NCBI RefSeq assembly: GCF_007753095.1
Contig: NZ_CP036348.1
Coordinates: 1,488,001 to 1,552,000 of the forward strand
Length of the DNA stretch: 64,000 nt
Reading direction: 5' to 3'
From: Rosistilla carotiformis
GTDB lineage: Bacteria > Planctomycetota > Planctomycetia > Pirellulales > Pirellulaceae
Part shown: positions 48,783-58,627 of the stretch, in pieces
Position numbering within the stretch: the first letter of the stretch is position 1
Layout of the letters: each line of letters starts with the position of its first letter
The notes under the pieces: generated by a model
Told to the model about the DNA's origin: nothing
Seen by the model: the letters and a program-made list of their open reading frames with translations, nothing else
Database searches by the model: none
Made by a program: the position numbers and the translations under genes

Positions 48783-49886
48783 TCAACCGCGCGGCCGGCC
48801 GGGGCGAGTCGGCGTGTAGGTGCAGCAATCGGCGGGGCAGACATCTTCGCAGGCGGGCAAGTCGCCTGCGGTCGCTCGTCCGTCGCGGCGACCGATCCGC
48901 TCTTCCACCAATTCGCGGATCATGCGGACAAAACTGGGATGCGTCCCGACGGTTTTGGCGCGTTGCATCTCGATCCCCAGCGACTTGCAAAGGCTAGCCG
49001 CTTCGTCGTCCAAGTCGTAGATGACTTCCATGTGATCCGATGTGAATCCGATCGGCAAGATCACCAAACGATCGAGCGATCCGCCGTCGGCAGCGGCTTG
49101 CTGATGCAAGGCTTCGATCCGGTCGCAGATATCGGGCTCCAACCATGGAACCTGCGGCGGGCCGCTGCGACTTTGATAACACAGCTCCCAATTAGCCGAT
49201 CCGGTCTGTTGGGCGACCAAGCGTGAGGCCTCGGTCAACTGCTGCACATAGCGGCAGTTTTCAGCCATCGAAATCGGGATGCTGTGGGCGGTGAACAGGA
49301 CCGGCACCTCGCCGCGAACCGCTTCGGGGAAAGCGGCCAAAGCGTCGTTCAAGCGACTGGCAACCGCTTCGATAAAGCTGGGGTGATTAAATCCCAACCG
49401 CAGCCGAACGATCGTCGGTGCGTTGGGACCGATCTGCTTTTGGGCGTCGGCGATGTTTTCGCGGTACTGGCGGCATCCGCTGTAACAGCTGAACATGCTG
49501 GTGAAAAAAGCGATTCCGTTTTTCTTGCCATCGTCGCGCATACTCATCAACGCGTCGGCGATCGTCGGTTCCCAGTTGCGGTTGCCCCAGTAGATCGGCA
49601 GCTGTACGTCAGCGCGACGCAATTCGTGATGGACCGCGTTCAACAGTTCGCGATTCTGATCGTTGATTGGACTCTTGCCGCCAAACTTTTTGTAATGCTC
49701 GGCCACTTCAAGCATCCGCTCATGCGGAACGTTTTTGCCGCGCAGCACGTTCTCCAAGAAGGGGACGACGTCCTCGAGCCCCTCGGGACCACCGAAGGAG
49801 ATCAACAAAAAGGCGTCGAGACTCTCAGGGGCCGGAGCCGTTGCATCGGTCAATTCGGTAGCGGTTACTGGCACGTCGTGGAACAA
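48783..49886 (-). CDS. hemH: Ferrochelatase with C-terminal Cys cluster
   Basis: 367 residues. Class motifs: LDAFLLISFGGPEGLEDVVPFLENVLRGKNVP, FGGKSPINDQN, GNRNWEPTIADAL, VPVLFTAHSIPISMAENCRYVQQL, ELCYQSRSGPPQVPWLEPDI and VILPIGFTSDHMEVIYDLDDEA. It inserts iron into (copro)porphyrin in the last steps of haem synthesis. SRSGPPQVPWLEPDI and the short form fit the coproporphyrin ferrochelatase group found in Gram-positives and planctomycetes. The C-terminus ends CEDVCPADCC…, four clustered cysteines that may hold an Fe-S centre. It converges on the sulfatase gene. Confidence 0.93.
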   Translation of the reverse strand: MFHDVPVTATELTDATAPAPESLDAFLLISFGGPEGLEDVVPFLENVLRGKNVPHERMLEVAEHYKKFGGKSPINDQNRELLNAVHHELRRADVQLPIYWGNRNWEPTIADALMSMRDDGKKNGIAFFTSMFSCYSGCRQYRENIADAQKQIGPNAPTIVRLRLGFNHPSFIEAVASRLNDALAAFPEAVRGEVPVLFTAHSIPISMAENCRYVQQLTEASRLVAQQTGSANWELCYQSRSGPPQVPWLEPDICDRIEALHQQAAADGGSLDRLVILPIGFTSDHMEVIYDLDDEAASLCKSLGIEMQRAKTVGTHPSFVRMIRELVEERIGRRDGRATAGDLPACEDVCPADCCTYTPTRPGRPRG

Positions 49887-50008
49887 CTATGAGGGGGTGG
49901 GAGAGGAAGGGTGTTTACGGGACGACCTCACGGTTAACCGCGAAGAGCACGCACTGCGCAACATCATTCTATTATGCAGTCGAATCGGCTGTCGCACCAA
50001 CCGACAAG

Positions 50009-50033
50009 TTCGTCGAAGTTCAATTTCGACGAA
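50009..50033 (-). terminator. Hairpin downstream of mgtE
   Basis: Nine-bp perfect arms TTCGTCGAA (50009–50017) and TTCGACGAA (50025–50033) with a 7-nt loop lie 36 nt after the mgtE stop. There is no T-tract, so termination is only a possibility; the region also contains a CGAAGTTCAA direct repeat. Confidence 0.3.
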
Positions 50034-50068
50034 GTTCAAGCCGATGGTTCTCATCCGCCCCAACGACG

Positions 50069-51415
50069 CTACACAAGCAACAGGCTGGCCAATCCGAGGA
50101 CCAAGAAGAAGCCGCACATATCGGTGATCGTCGTCAACAACGGGCCCGATGCGATCGCCGGATCAACACCAGCTCGCTTCAAAATTAATGGGACGACGCC
50201 GCCAAACGAGACGGCGATCATCGTGTTCATGCAGAGCGCGAATCCGACGACAAAGCCGAGCATCACGTCCCCTTTCCAAAGCATCGCCGCGGTGGCGATC
50301 AGCAATCCGAGCGTGAAGCCGTTGAGGATACCGACCGAAATCTCTTTGAACCAAACGCGGAGGGCTTCGTTCGGTTTGACCAAGCCGAGGGAGAGCTCTC
50401 GCATGCTCACAGCGACCGCTTGATTCCCGCTGCATCCGCTCATGTCGGAGATGATCGGCAGGAAGACCGCCAGGGCGATCACCGATTCGAGCGTGTCCTG
50501 GAAGAAGGCGATCACGCTTGCCGCCATGATGTTCAGCAAGATGTTGACGCTCAGCCATGAAAGCCGCCGTTTGCTGCGATCCAGCAGCGGCAGGCTCCGT
50601 ACCTCTTCACCGCCAACGATACCTTGGCTCTTCAAATAGTCGCTGCGTTGTTGTTCGCTGCGAGCATATTCGACAGCGGCTCGCTGCACGACGCCCAACA
50701 AATCGCCTTGGGCATCGATCACCGGAACGCCTAGAAAGGCGTGCGATTCGAGCAGATCTTCGACATCGTCCAACGACATCGTATCGAGGACCGAGATCGG
50801 GTTGGCGACCATGATGTCGCGAAGCGGAGTGGCGCGTTTGGAGAGGAGCAGGTCGCGCAGCGGCAGCACGCCCACCAACCGCTCGCCATCGCAGACAAAC
50901 GAATATTGAATGTCGTAATGCCGGTATTCATCCGCGTTTTCGGCGAGATCCTCGATCACATCGCGGACCGTTTGGTCGGCTTGAAAGCTGACGTATTCGG
51001 TGATCATCAGACCGCCGGCGGTGTCCGATGCGTATTGCATCAATGTCCGCGCATCGGCCGCCTCTTCGGGGGTCATCTGATCGATGATCTCCGCGGCGTT
51101 GGCTTCGGACAGTTCGGCGATCAGGTCGGCGCGGTGATCGCTGGTCACCTCGTCGAGAATCAATGCGGCGATGTTGGTCGGCAGATGGTCGATGATCTCG
51201 ACAGCACTCGCTTCGACCACGTGCTCCATCAAATTGGCGGCGAGTTCGGGCGACAGACTGGCAACCGCTTCGACTTGCGAATCGTGAGATAACCGATCCA
51301 ATGCAACCACCGCATCGGCCATCTCGCCCGTCGCGACAAGGTTCGCGATTTCGGCGATACCGGCATTTTCTGGGGCTTCGTCTTCCGTTACGGGGTCGAG
51401 CTGCAAATTTTCCAT
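50069..51415 (-). CDS. mgtE: Magnesium transporter MgtE
   Basis: 448 residues from ATG 51415. Domain order: N-terminal superhelical domain (about 10–140, LMEHVVEASAVEIIDHLPTNIAALILDEVTSDHRADLIAEL), two CBS domains (about 145–265, TAGGLMITEYVSFQADQTVRDVIEDL… and PLRDIMVANPISVLDTMSLDDVEDLLES), then about five membrane helices. The pore motif appears as LPIISDMSGCSGNQAVAVSMREL, and GGVVPLILKRAGVDPAIASGPLLTTITDMCGFFLVL is the conserved last part. It imports Mg2+, gated by the cytosolic domains. Confidence 0.95.
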   Translation of the reverse strand: MENLQLDPVTEDEAPENAGIAEIANLVATGEMADAVVALDRLSHDSQVEAVASLSPELAANLMEHVVEASAVEIIDHLPTNIAALILDEVTSDHRADLIAELSEANAAEIIDQMTPEEAADARTLMQYASDTAGGLMITEYVSFQADQTVRDVIEDLAENADEYRHYDIQYSFVCDGERLVGVLPLRDLLLSKRATPLRDIMVANPISVLDTMSLDDVEDLLESHAFLGVPVIDAQGDLLGVVQRAAVEYARSEQQRSDYLKSQGIVGGEEVRSLPLLDRSKRRLSWLSVNILLNIMAASVIAFFQDTLESVIALAVFLPIISDMSGCSGNQAVAVSMRELSLGLVKPNEALRVWFKEISVGILNGFTLGLLIATAAMLWKGDVMLGFVVGFALCMNTMIAVSFGGVVPLILKRAGVDPAIASGPLLTTITDMCGFFLVLGLASLLLV

Positions 51416-51543
51416 GGTGTTTGCTTCCAAGCCGGTTCGACGAGCCGAATTTCAAGTGTGCACACAGTCACTGAATCGGTACAAAGCACGTTCTCAGAAA
51501 AACGCCGAGGGTGCAAGGACACGTGCCCACGAAGCTGGGGCGA

Positions 51544-53238
51544 TCAGTCCGATTCGCGATCGTCCAAGTGCCCCGTGCGACCGATCGCTCGGATCAACCG
51601 CATCATTACCAACAAGCTGATCGAGATCCCAATCAGTCCGACGAGACTGATATTGTGTAATCCGAACCGCCACGGTTCGGTGAACAGCAGCGGTGGCACT
51701 TCGCGGCTGAGCAACAGCGATGAACCGAGAAAGAGGGCACTGGCCAACATGCCCAACACCAATCGATTCACCGGCGGTCCCAGCCGACGATGCTGCAGAT
51801 TGACTTTCAGGTGCCCCTGGCGAATCTGTTCGAGCATCGTGACCAATTGGTCCGGCACGACCTCGAGAAAGTTCTCCGCTTCCATGTAGATCCGCCGCGC
51901 TTGACGCAGCCGCCGCCGCGGCGAAAGCCGCCGCATCATCGCCCGACGCAGAAAACCGCGCATGATCTCTAAGGTGCTGAAGCGGGCATCGAGTTCACGC
52001 AACGTCCCTTCCAGCGAGATCAGCATCTTCAACAGCAGCGCCGATTGATGCGGCAGCTTGATCGAATGCCGATGCAAGATCTCCGACAAATCGTTAAGCG
52101 CCCCGGTGAGATCGAAACGATCGAGGTCTTGAGGCCCGTAGGTCGACAGATATTCGGCGACATCGATCGACAGCGCCGCCTCGTCGATGTCCTCTCGCGC
52201 CTTGCCGACGCGTTTGATCAGCCGCGTTAGCTGCATCTGATCGCTAGCGGAGATCGCATACAGCATCTCTTCGATCGTCTCACGCAAACGGTCATCGATC
52301 CGGCCGACCATTCCGAAATCGAGGATTCCCAGTTCATCGCTGCCGATCGCCAACAGATTTCCCGGATGCGGATCGGCGTGAAACGTGCCGTGGACAAACA
52401 GCATCTGCATGTAGCACTGGGCGATCCGTTGGGTCAGCTGCTCGCGGTCGCATGCGGGTGTCGGTTGGTCCGAAAATTTTGTCAGCGAGACGCCATCGAT
52501 CCACTGCATCACCAGCACCCGATGAGTCGACAAGGCGTCGAAGGTCTTGGGGACATGGACCTTCGGATCGTTCGCCAAGAAGCCACCGAACAGCCGCATA
52601 TTTTGCAGTTCGCGTTCGAAATCGAGTTCGCGACGCAACATCGGCCCCATTTGAGCGACCATTTCGGCCGGCCCCCAGGCCGCCAGCGAGCTGACGCGTT
52701 GAGCCAGTTGGGCGAACCCCGACAGCACATCCAGGTCGCGAAGGATCGTACTTTCGATCCCCTTGCGCTGGACTTTGACCGCCACATCGGTCCCGTCGAT
52801 CAAGCGACCGCGATGGACCTGACCGATCGACGCGACGGCGGTTGGGACGGGATCGAATTCGGCAAAGTGGAGTTCGAACTGTTCGCCCAACTCGGAGCGC
52901 ATCGTCGCTTCAACAATTTCCGGCGGATCGGGAGGGACGCTGGCGTGCAACTGACGCAGCTCGGTCGCCAACGCGGGGCCGACGAGATCGGGGCGGGCGC
53001 TCAGAATCTGTCCCAGCTTGATAAACGTGGGGCCCAGTTCGGTCAGCGCCAAGCGGATCCGGACTTCGCGGGAGTGCTGAGACAGCGGCGTCCCTTGCGG
53101 ATCCTTCAAGATATCGCTGAATGGCGTCTTTGGAAAATGACTCAGCCAACCAGCCAAGCCATAACGATTCAGGACGCCAAGAATTTCCTGGCATCGACGC
53201 AAATTGCGATACAGTTGTGGAATCGATGTGATCTTCAT
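51544..53238 (-). CDS. ABC1/UbiB (AarF/ADCK) atypical kinase
   Basis: 564 residues. The diagnostic KxGQ motif is FIKLGQILSARPD. The Ala-rich loop is AVASIGQVHRGRLIDGTDVAVKVQR, with the catalytic lysine in VAVKV. The catalytic loop is GTFHADPHPGNLLAIGSDELGILDFGMVGRI. Two C-terminal hydrophobic helices (LVLGMLASALFLGSSLLLS and LHNISLVGLIGISISLLVMMRLI) anchor it in the membrane. Family members support ubiquinone/isoprenoid-lipid biosynthesis as ATPases. It is not next to other quinone genes here, so the lipid partner is unknown. Start ATG 53238. Confidence 0.93.
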   Translation of the reverse strand: MKITSIPQLYRNLRRCQEILGVLNRYGLAGWLSHFPKTPFSDILKDPQGTPLSQHSREVRIRLALTELGPTFIKLGQILSARPDLVGPALATELRQLHASVPPDPPEIVEATMRSELGEQFELHFAEFDPVPTAVASIGQVHRGRLIDGTDVAVKVQRKGIESTILRDLDVLSGFAQLAQRVSSLAAWGPAEMVAQMGPMLRRELDFERELQNMRLFGGFLANDPKVHVPKTFDALSTHRVLVMQWIDGVSLTKFSDQPTPACDREQLTQRIAQCYMQMLFVHGTFHADPHPGNLLAIGSDELGILDFGMVGRIDDRLRETIEEMLYAISASDQMQLTRLIKRVGKAREDIDEAALSIDVAEYLSTYGPQDLDRFDLTGALNDLSEILHRHSIKLPHQSALLLKMLISLEGTLRELDARFSTLEIMRGFLRRAMMRRLSPRRRLRQARRIYMEAENFLEVVPDQLVTMLEQIRQGHLKVNLQHRRLGPPVNRLVLGMLASALFLGSSLLLSREVPPLLFTEPWRFGLHNISLVGLIGISISLLVMMRLIRAIGRTGHLDDRESD

Positions 53239-53301
53239 GCATATCCAACGGAAGCGAGAGCCTCCATTGTAATCCGCATCAGATCACTTGCTGCGGAAGG
53301 T

Positions 53302-53604
53302 CTACTCTTCGACGATCTCTTCTTTGACCTTCTGGACAAAGTGAGGGCTTTTGCCCCCTTTGCCGAGTTCTTTGCAGCGTTTCTCCGCTTCTTCCTTCTG
53401 GTCGAATTCGAAGACAGCAACCCGCTTGAGGCTCTGGCTGAAGACGCCCCAATACAGCTTCATGCGAGCTTCGACGGCAACCTTTTTCTTCGTCTTGCGT
53501 TTCGCTTTGGCCTTTTTCTTGACGGGAGCTTCGGCTTCCTTTGCTTCGAAAGCATCCGCTTCGTCGCGAGCGCGTTTTAGGTTAGAACCGCGTGACTTGG
53601 CCAT
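53302..53604 (-). CDS. Small basic hypothetical protein
   Basis: 100 residues. The N-terminal half is strongly basic and Ala/Lys-rich (VKKKAKAKRKTKKKVAVEAR, about 28–47). The C-terminal half is a compact ordered-looking section (MKLYWGVFSQSLKRVAVFEF…EEAEKRCKELGKGGKSPHFVQKVKE). The basic tail suggests nucleic-acid or ribosome contact, by analogy only. Planctomycetes carry similar short proteins. It lies 63 nt upstream of the ABC1 kinase gene on the same strand. Confidence 0.78.
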   Translation of the reverse strand: MAKSRGSNLKRARDEADAFEAKEAEAPVKKKAKAKRKTKKKVAVEARMKLYWGVFSQSLKRVAVFEFDQKEEAEKRCKELGKGGKSPHFVQKVKEEIVEE

Positions 53605-53789
53605 TGGCGATTAGCAGGGGTTGGAGTGAAGATGTAGAAATTTGGGCGTTGTTCCGACCCGAAGTATGCTAACGCATTGGGAATCTGTTGGCTAGTGCGT
53701 CAGACCCGCGAAAAACAATGCCTCGAGCCACCATGGGCCCTGGTTCGGCCCGTGGTTCGACAATTTGTCCGCCGCTCCGCAGCAAGCCG

Positions 53790-54866
53790 TTAAAGCAGTT
53801 CGTCGAGCCCTTGTTCCGTCAGCTGTCGAACGACTTCACGAACGCGTTCTTCAGCCGCTTTGGGAGCAACCAAAGTCGCGTCTTTGGTTTGCACGACGAT
53901 CATATCTTCGACGCCGATCGTGACGATCGTGTGTCCCCCTTCGCTGCGGATGATCGTTCCGCTGGTATCGATCCCCAGATGCTTGCCAAGCACGGTGTTG
54001 CCATCGGCATCGCTGGGGTTCATCCGCGCCAGCGATTGCCAGCTGCCGACATCGTCCCAGCTGAATGGGGCTTCGATCACGACGATCGGTTCGTGTTTCT
54101 CCATCACAGCGAAATCGATCGAGATCCCCTCGATCGCGGTGAACCGCTCCTGCAGAACTTGCGGGAATTGGTCGGTTCCGATCGCGTCGGAGATCGCCAT
54201 GATGTGTTCATACATCGCCGGTTGGTGCTGTTTCAGCGCGTCGAGAATCGTCGAAGCACGCCACAGGAAGATCCCGCTGTTCCAATAGAACGATCCCGAT
54301 GCCAAATACTCTTCGGCGGTGGCGCGATTTGGTTTCTCGCGGAACCGGGCGACGCTGAAGGCGGCTGGCGAATCCGAATCGATCGGCTCGCTACGTTCGA
54401 TGTATCCAAACGACTCGGCGGGATAGCTGGGCGTGATCCCAAAGGTCACGATCCGTTGCGGATCCTGCTGGATCAATTCGACGCCGCGACGTAGCGCCCC
54501 CTGGAATTGATCGTTGCTTGCGATCACGTGATCGGCGGGAAGCATCGCCATGATCCCATCGGGATCCTGCTTGGCAACCATCGCTGCAGCCAAGCCGACG
54601 CAGGGGGCGGTGTCGCGCTTGCACGGTTCGCCGACGATGTTCTGCGACGGCAGGGAGGGCAATTGTTCGCCAATCTTCTCGACGAGAGCCGCGTTGGTGA
54701 TCACCCGGATCTGATCGGCGGGGACCAAGCCCTCTAAGCGATCGACGGTCGCCTGCATCATCGTGCGATCGCCGACCAACGTCAGCATCTGCTTGGGCAT
54801 CAACCGACGGCTGGCGGGCCAGAACCGCGTTCCACTGCCACCGGCCATGATGACTGCATGCAACAT
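53790..54866 (-). CDS. manC: Mannose-1-phosphate guanylyltransferase
   Basis: 358 residues from ATG 54866, giving MLHAVIMAGGSGTRFWPASRRLMPKQ, the nucleotidyltransferase fingerprint right at the N-terminus; an 83-codon upstream extension is not family-like. Other motifs: NIVGEPCKRDTAPCVGLAAAM, MLPADHVI, FGYIERSEPI, FREKPNRATAEEYLASGSFYWNSGIFLWRAS and APFSWDDVGSW. It makes GDP-mannose for glycans. The isomerase domain of bifunctional ManC is absent, as in the ~355-residue class. Strand and spacing place it as a single gene divergent from the FHA protein. Confidence 0.92.
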   Translation of the reverse strand: MLHAVIMAGGSGTRFWPASRRLMPKQMLTLVGDRTMMQATVDRLEGLVPADQIRVITNAALVEKIGEQLPSLPSQNIVGEPCKRDTAPCVGLAAAMVAKQDPDGIMAMLPADHVIASNDQFQGALRRGVELIQQDPQRIVTFGITPSYPAESFGYIERSEPIDSDSPAAFSVARFREKPNRATAEEYLASGSFYWNSGIFLWRASTILDALKQHQPAMYEHIMAISDAIGTDQFPQVLQERFTAIEGISIDFAVMEKHEPIVVIEAPFSWDDVGSWQSLARMNPSDADGNTVLGKHLGIDTSGTIIRSEGGHTIVTIGVEDMIVVQTKDATLVAPKAAEERVREVVRQLTEQGLDELL

Positions 54867-55232
54867 TTGGAGTCTCTTTTTATGCGTTTGATAGGTTTTC
54901 AAGATTGTTGTCGCCAATCGTGCCAGTTGGTTGATCGGAATGCAAGACGAGATACCGAGGCGAACTTTAACAAGAACTTCACAACGGCAGCGGTATGGTC
55001 GCCGACCGCAACTGGTGAATAACGCCGCGACCAGCCCCGCAAGCGGAAATGCACGTCGACCGCATCCACGGGAGACGCTGAACCCGTTGAGCGCCCACCA
55101 ACCCATCGGATACACAGGTCACCTATTAGGGGAAAGGCCGCGATGTCTCCGAACTTTTCCACTTCCATTTTGTTAACCTTGTGATGAATCTCAGTGCCAA
55201 CCGTCATCGAACCCCTTAGAGCAAACGCCCCC
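54867..55232. other. Divergent intergenic region
   Basis: About 365 bp between manC (-) and the FHA gene (+). I see no gene, clear promoter or repeat. A GTG at 55194 could extend the FHA protein by 13 residues. Confidence 0.45.
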
Positions 55233-56318
55233 ATGCGAACCAGTTTGGTAGTCTCGGCAGGCAAAAAAGCTGCGTTGAGCATCAAGATCAAACCCGGGAT
55301 CAGCCTGATCGGTCGCAGTCGTCGGTGCCAAGTTCGGCCCAAGACGCGTTCGGTCAGCCGGCGGCACTGCGCGATCATCTGTAGCGATGAAAAGGTGTGG
55401 ATTCAGGATCTCGGCAGCCATTTGGGGACCCTTGTTAACGACGTTCGTCTCTCGCCCGACCGTAAACGTCGGCTGCGCGATGGCGATCAGATCTCGCTCG
55501 GCAAAGCAAAATTTGCCGTGCAGGTATGTGAGGTGCAGCCGAGCTGGGGACGTGGGGACCCGTCCGAATTCGACGCCAACGATTTGGCAAGCGACTCGGG
55601 CGACGATCTCGACGTCGCCACCGCGGACCGGAGCGTCAGTCCCGAACCGTTCGATGAGATGGATCTTGCGGCGCTCCTGGACGAACTGGACGAAGCGGAT
55701 CGAAAAGAACGGATCGATAAAATTCAGTCCGATCACCGGCGACGCAAAGAAGCCGAGGAGGCGGAGTTGGCGGCGATGCTCTCGGACGACTTTGAATCGT
55801 CCGATTCGGACACCGATTCCGAGATTGGAACCAGCGAAGAACCAAACTCCGCGTCGAGCATCGACATGCGTTTCGGCCGACCCAGCAGCGATCAGGCTGC
55901 CGCCAAGGGGCTGCGGCAGATCTTGACCGGCGTGATCGAAGAGACCCCCGAGCGCGAGAAGCCGCGGTTGCGATCGCAGCTTGAGGCGGAGCAGCGTGCC
56001 GCTCAAGCCGCCGCCGAAGAGGAGGGACTCTTTGGCGACGCCCCCGAAACACCGATGGCGGACCTGTCCCCCGCGGAGCGAAAGAAAAAAGCGAAAGCGG
56101 ATCGGGCGTTGGCCAAGCGAATCGCCAAAGCAAAACGCAAGCAAGCCCGCGCCGCCCAACCCTCGATGCTGCAACGGCTCGGCAGCCAGGACAACCACTG
56201 GTGGACCACGCGTGCGATCATCCTCGCGGTCGTCGTCGGCCTGGGGATTACATCGTATTCGATCTACAGCAATCTGATCCATGACCCGCGCACCGAACAC
56301 GCTTTGTTCCAAGAATAG
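55233..56318 (+). CDS. FHA-domain protein with C-terminal membrane anchor
   Basis: 361 residues from ATG 55233 (GTG 55194 possible). An N-terminal FHA domain (about 5–95) shows LIGRSRRCQVRPKTRSVSRRHCAII, then WIQDLGSHLGTLVNDVRLS and RLRDGDQISLGKAKFAV, with the conserved Gly-Arg, Ser-Arg-Arg-His and Asn-xxx-Asn-like positions. FHA domains bind phosphothreonine. A long acidic and then Lys/Ala-rich linker follows (about 110–310). One membrane helix (AIILAVVVGLGITSYSIYSNL) lies near the C-terminus. It may read the activity of Ser/Thr kinases such as the two in this window, but that link is inference. Confidence 0.85.
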   Translation: MRTSLVVSAGKKAALSIKIKPGISLIGRSRRCQVRPKTRSVSRRHCAIICSDEKVWIQDLGSHLGTLVNDVRLSPDRKRRLRDGDQISLGKAKFAVQVCEVQPSWGRGDPSEFDANDLASDSGDDLDVATADRSVSPEPFDEMDLAALLDELDEADRKERIDKIQSDHRRRKEAEEAELAAMLSDDFESSDSDTDSEIGTSEEPNSASSIDMRFGRPSSDQAAAKGLRQILTGVIEETPEREKPRLRSQLEAEQRAAQAAAEEEGLFGDAPETPMADLSPAERKKKAKADRALAKRIAKAKRKQARAAQPSMLQRLGSQDNHWWTTRAIILAVVVGLGITSYSIYSNLIHDPRTEHALFQE

Positions 56319-56470
56319 AAGCGGCGGTGTGTGAATCAAATCCGCGTTGCACGACACTTCATCCTCCCCCAACCAGTGTTCGGAGAGAATCGAGTCCGTG
56401 GTGGCCGCATGTTGGCCGATCCCTCCAATGGCCGTAGAATCTACAAGTTCGCGGCAACCGCCGAACTTCG

Positions 56471-56496
56471 AAAACGTAAAACGTAAAACGTAAAAC
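56471..56496. repeat. Short tandem repeat AAAACGT ×3.7
   Basis: Three full and one partial copy of a 7-nt unit lie 13–38 nt upstream of the M13 peptidase start, in the region where its promoter or leader would be. Confidence 0.85.
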
Positions 56497-56508
56497 TTTC
56501 CAACACGG

Positions 56509-58551
56509 ATGAGGATCATGATTCGCACGCTCTGCTTGTTCACAACGCTTGCCATCGCCAGCGTCTCGGTCACGCGATCGGTCTGCGCCCAGACCGAATT
56601 GCAGTCGGGGATCGACACAACCAATTTCAGCGACACCGTCACCGCGGGAGCTGACTTCTACGAATACATCAACGAGGGTTGGTTGAAGAAACATCCGCTG
56701 CCCGGAGATGAATCGAACTACGGCGTCTTCACGATGCTCAACGATCAGACCCAAGAAGCGGTCCGCACCATGATCCAGGAAGCTGCCGAGGCGACCGATC
56801 GCCCCGACGGTTCGGACGCTCAAAAGGTGGGCGACTTCTACACGTCCTATATCGATATCGAAACGCGGAACAAGCGTGGCGCAAAACCGCTGGCGCCGCT
56901 GTTGAAACAAATCGAGCAAGCCGACACCAAAGCCAAGCTGGCCGTGTTGATGGCTCAATTGTCGCGACAAGGGATCTCCCAACCTGTCGGCTATTATGTC
57001 TCCCCCGACGCCCGCGATTCGGCGAACTACACCGTCTACTTTTCGCAGCACGGGACCACGTTGCCCGACCGCGACTATTACTTAGAAGACGATACGATGT
57101 ACGTGCGGGTTCGCGAAGCGTTCCCCGATTACATCGTCAAACTGTTGACCGCTGTCGGTTACCCCGATCCCGAAGCCGCCGCGCCGCAGATCGTCGCTCT
57201 GGAAACCAAGCTGGCGGAAGCTCAGTGGACCAAGGTTGCCAACCGCGATCCGATCAAGACCTATAACAAGGTCTCCAGCGGCGACTTGGCCAAGACGCTG
57301 AAGCATCTGCAATTCGAGAAGTTCGCCGAAGTCACCGACGTCGACCGAATCGAAAACTATGTCGTGCGGCAGCCCAGCTTCCTCGAAGCTGTCAACCAAC
57401 TGTTCGACCAAGAATCGCTGCAAGTATGGCAAGCGTACATGGCGTTTCATGTCGCCGATTCGCTGGCGCCGGTCCTGAGTGCCGACATCGAAAAGATCCA
57501 CTTCGATTTCCACGACACCGTGATCAGCGGCGTTGGGGAACAACAACCGATGTGGAAGCGAGGGGTCGAAGCGACCGGTGGCACGTTGAGCGAACTGGTT
57601 GGCAAACTGTACGTCGACCGGCACTTCACGCCTCAAGCCAAGCAACGGATGACCGAACTGGTCGAGAATCTGAAAGCTGCGTTTGCCAAGCGGATCGATC
57701 AACTGGAATGGATGACTCCGCCAACCAAGCTGCAAGCTCACGAGAAGCTGTCGAAGTTCAGAACCAAAATCGGTTACCCCGACCAATGGAAAGACTACAG
57801 CAAGTTGGAGATCAAGCCGGACGAACTGTTTGAGAACGTGATGCGAGCGGCCGAAGTCGAACATGCACGCGAGGTCGACAAACTGGGCGGACCGATCGAT
57901 CCCCACGAATGGCACATGTCGCCGCAGACGATCAACGCCTATTACAACCCCGTGATGAACGAGATCGTTTTTCCCGCGGCGATTCTACAACCGCCCTTCT
58001 TTAATCTGGAAGCGGACGACGCTGCCAATTACGGCGGCATCGGATCGGTGATCGGCCACGAACTGAGCCACGGCTTTGACGACAAGGGAAGCAAGTACGA
58101 CGGCGAAGGAAACCTTCGCAACTGGTGGAACGAAAGCGATCGCAGCGAGTTCGAAAAACGCAGCGAAGGACTGGTCGAACAGTTTGGCCAGTACAAACCG
58201 TTCCCCGACATGTCGGTCAACGGCGAATTGACCTTGGGCGAAAATATCGGCGATCTCGGCGGCCTGAACGTCGCCTACACCGCCTACCAAATGTCGCTCG
58301 AAGGGAAGCCCGCTCCCGTGATCGATGGACTCACCGGCGATCAACGCCTGTTCATCGGTTGGGCCCAGGTCTGGCCGCGACACTACCGAGAACCGGAATT
58401 ACGTCGGCGTTTAGTGGTCGACCCGCACTCGCCCAGCCGATACCGAGTCAATGGAATCGTCAGCAACATGGATGCGTTTTACAAAGCGTTTGATATTAAA
58501 CCAGGTGACAAGATGTTCATTCCGGCCGATCGCCGCGTGAAAATCTGGTAG
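56509..58551 (+). CDS. M13-family metallopeptidase (neprilysin/PepO type)
   Basis: 680 residues with a signal peptide (MIRTLCLFTTLAIASVSVTRSVCA). The M13 N-terminal domain is recognised by AGADFYEYINEGWLKKHPLPGDESNYGVFTML. The catalytic domain has INAYYNPVMNEIVFPAAILQPPFF, the zinc motif VIGHELSHGFDD (first His about residue 517) and the third ligand in GENIGDLGGLNVAY. The C-terminal PHSPSRYRVNGIVSNMDAFYKAFDIKPGDKMF is typical. Exported zinc endopeptidase acting on short peptides. Usual length; all catalytic residues are present. ATG 56518 is an alternative start. Confidence 0.95.
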   Translation: MRIMIRTLCLFTTLAIASVSVTRSVCAQTELQSGIDTTNFSDTVTAGADFYEYINEGWLKKHPLPGDESNYGVFTMLNDQTQEAVRTMIQEAAEATDRPDGSDAQKVGDFYTSYIDIETRNKRGAKPLAPLLKQIEQADTKAKLAVLMAQLSRQGISQPVGYYVSPDARDSANYTVYFSQHGTTLPDRDYYLEDDTMYVRVREAFPDYIVKLLTAVGYPDPEAAAPQIVALETKLAEAQWTKVANRDPIKTYNKVSSGDLAKTLKHLQFEKFAEVTDVDRIENYVVRQPSFLEAVNQLFDQESLQVWQAYMAFHVADSLAPVLSADIEKIHFDFHDTVISGVGEQQPMWKRGVEATGGTLSELVGKLYVDRHFTPQAKQRMTELVENLKAAFAKRIDQLEWMTPPTKLQAHEKLSKFRTKIGYPDQWKDYSKLEIKPDELFENVMRAAEVEHAREVDKLGGPIDPHEWHMSPQTINAYYNPVMNEIVFPAAILQPPFFNLEADDAANYGGIGSVIGHELSHGFDDKGSKYDGEGNLRNWWNESDRSEFEKRSEGLVEQFGQYKPFPDMSVNGELTLGENIGDLGGLNVAYTAYQMSLEGKPAPVIDGLTGDQRLFIGWAQVWPRHYREPELRRRLVVDPHSPSRYRVNGIVSNMDAFYKAFDIKPGDKMFIPADRRVKIW

Positions 58552-58627
58552 TCCACGGGCTGCGATCCCAGCCGGTGCCCGCTGTTTCGACTGCAAGCAG
58601 CGGTGCACATGCGCCACCCCACCTCAA

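Noticed and set aside
55191-56642. 483-codon minus-strand frame across the FHA gene
   Set aside because: Antisense to a clear FHA domain and spans an intergenic region; no recognisable domain.
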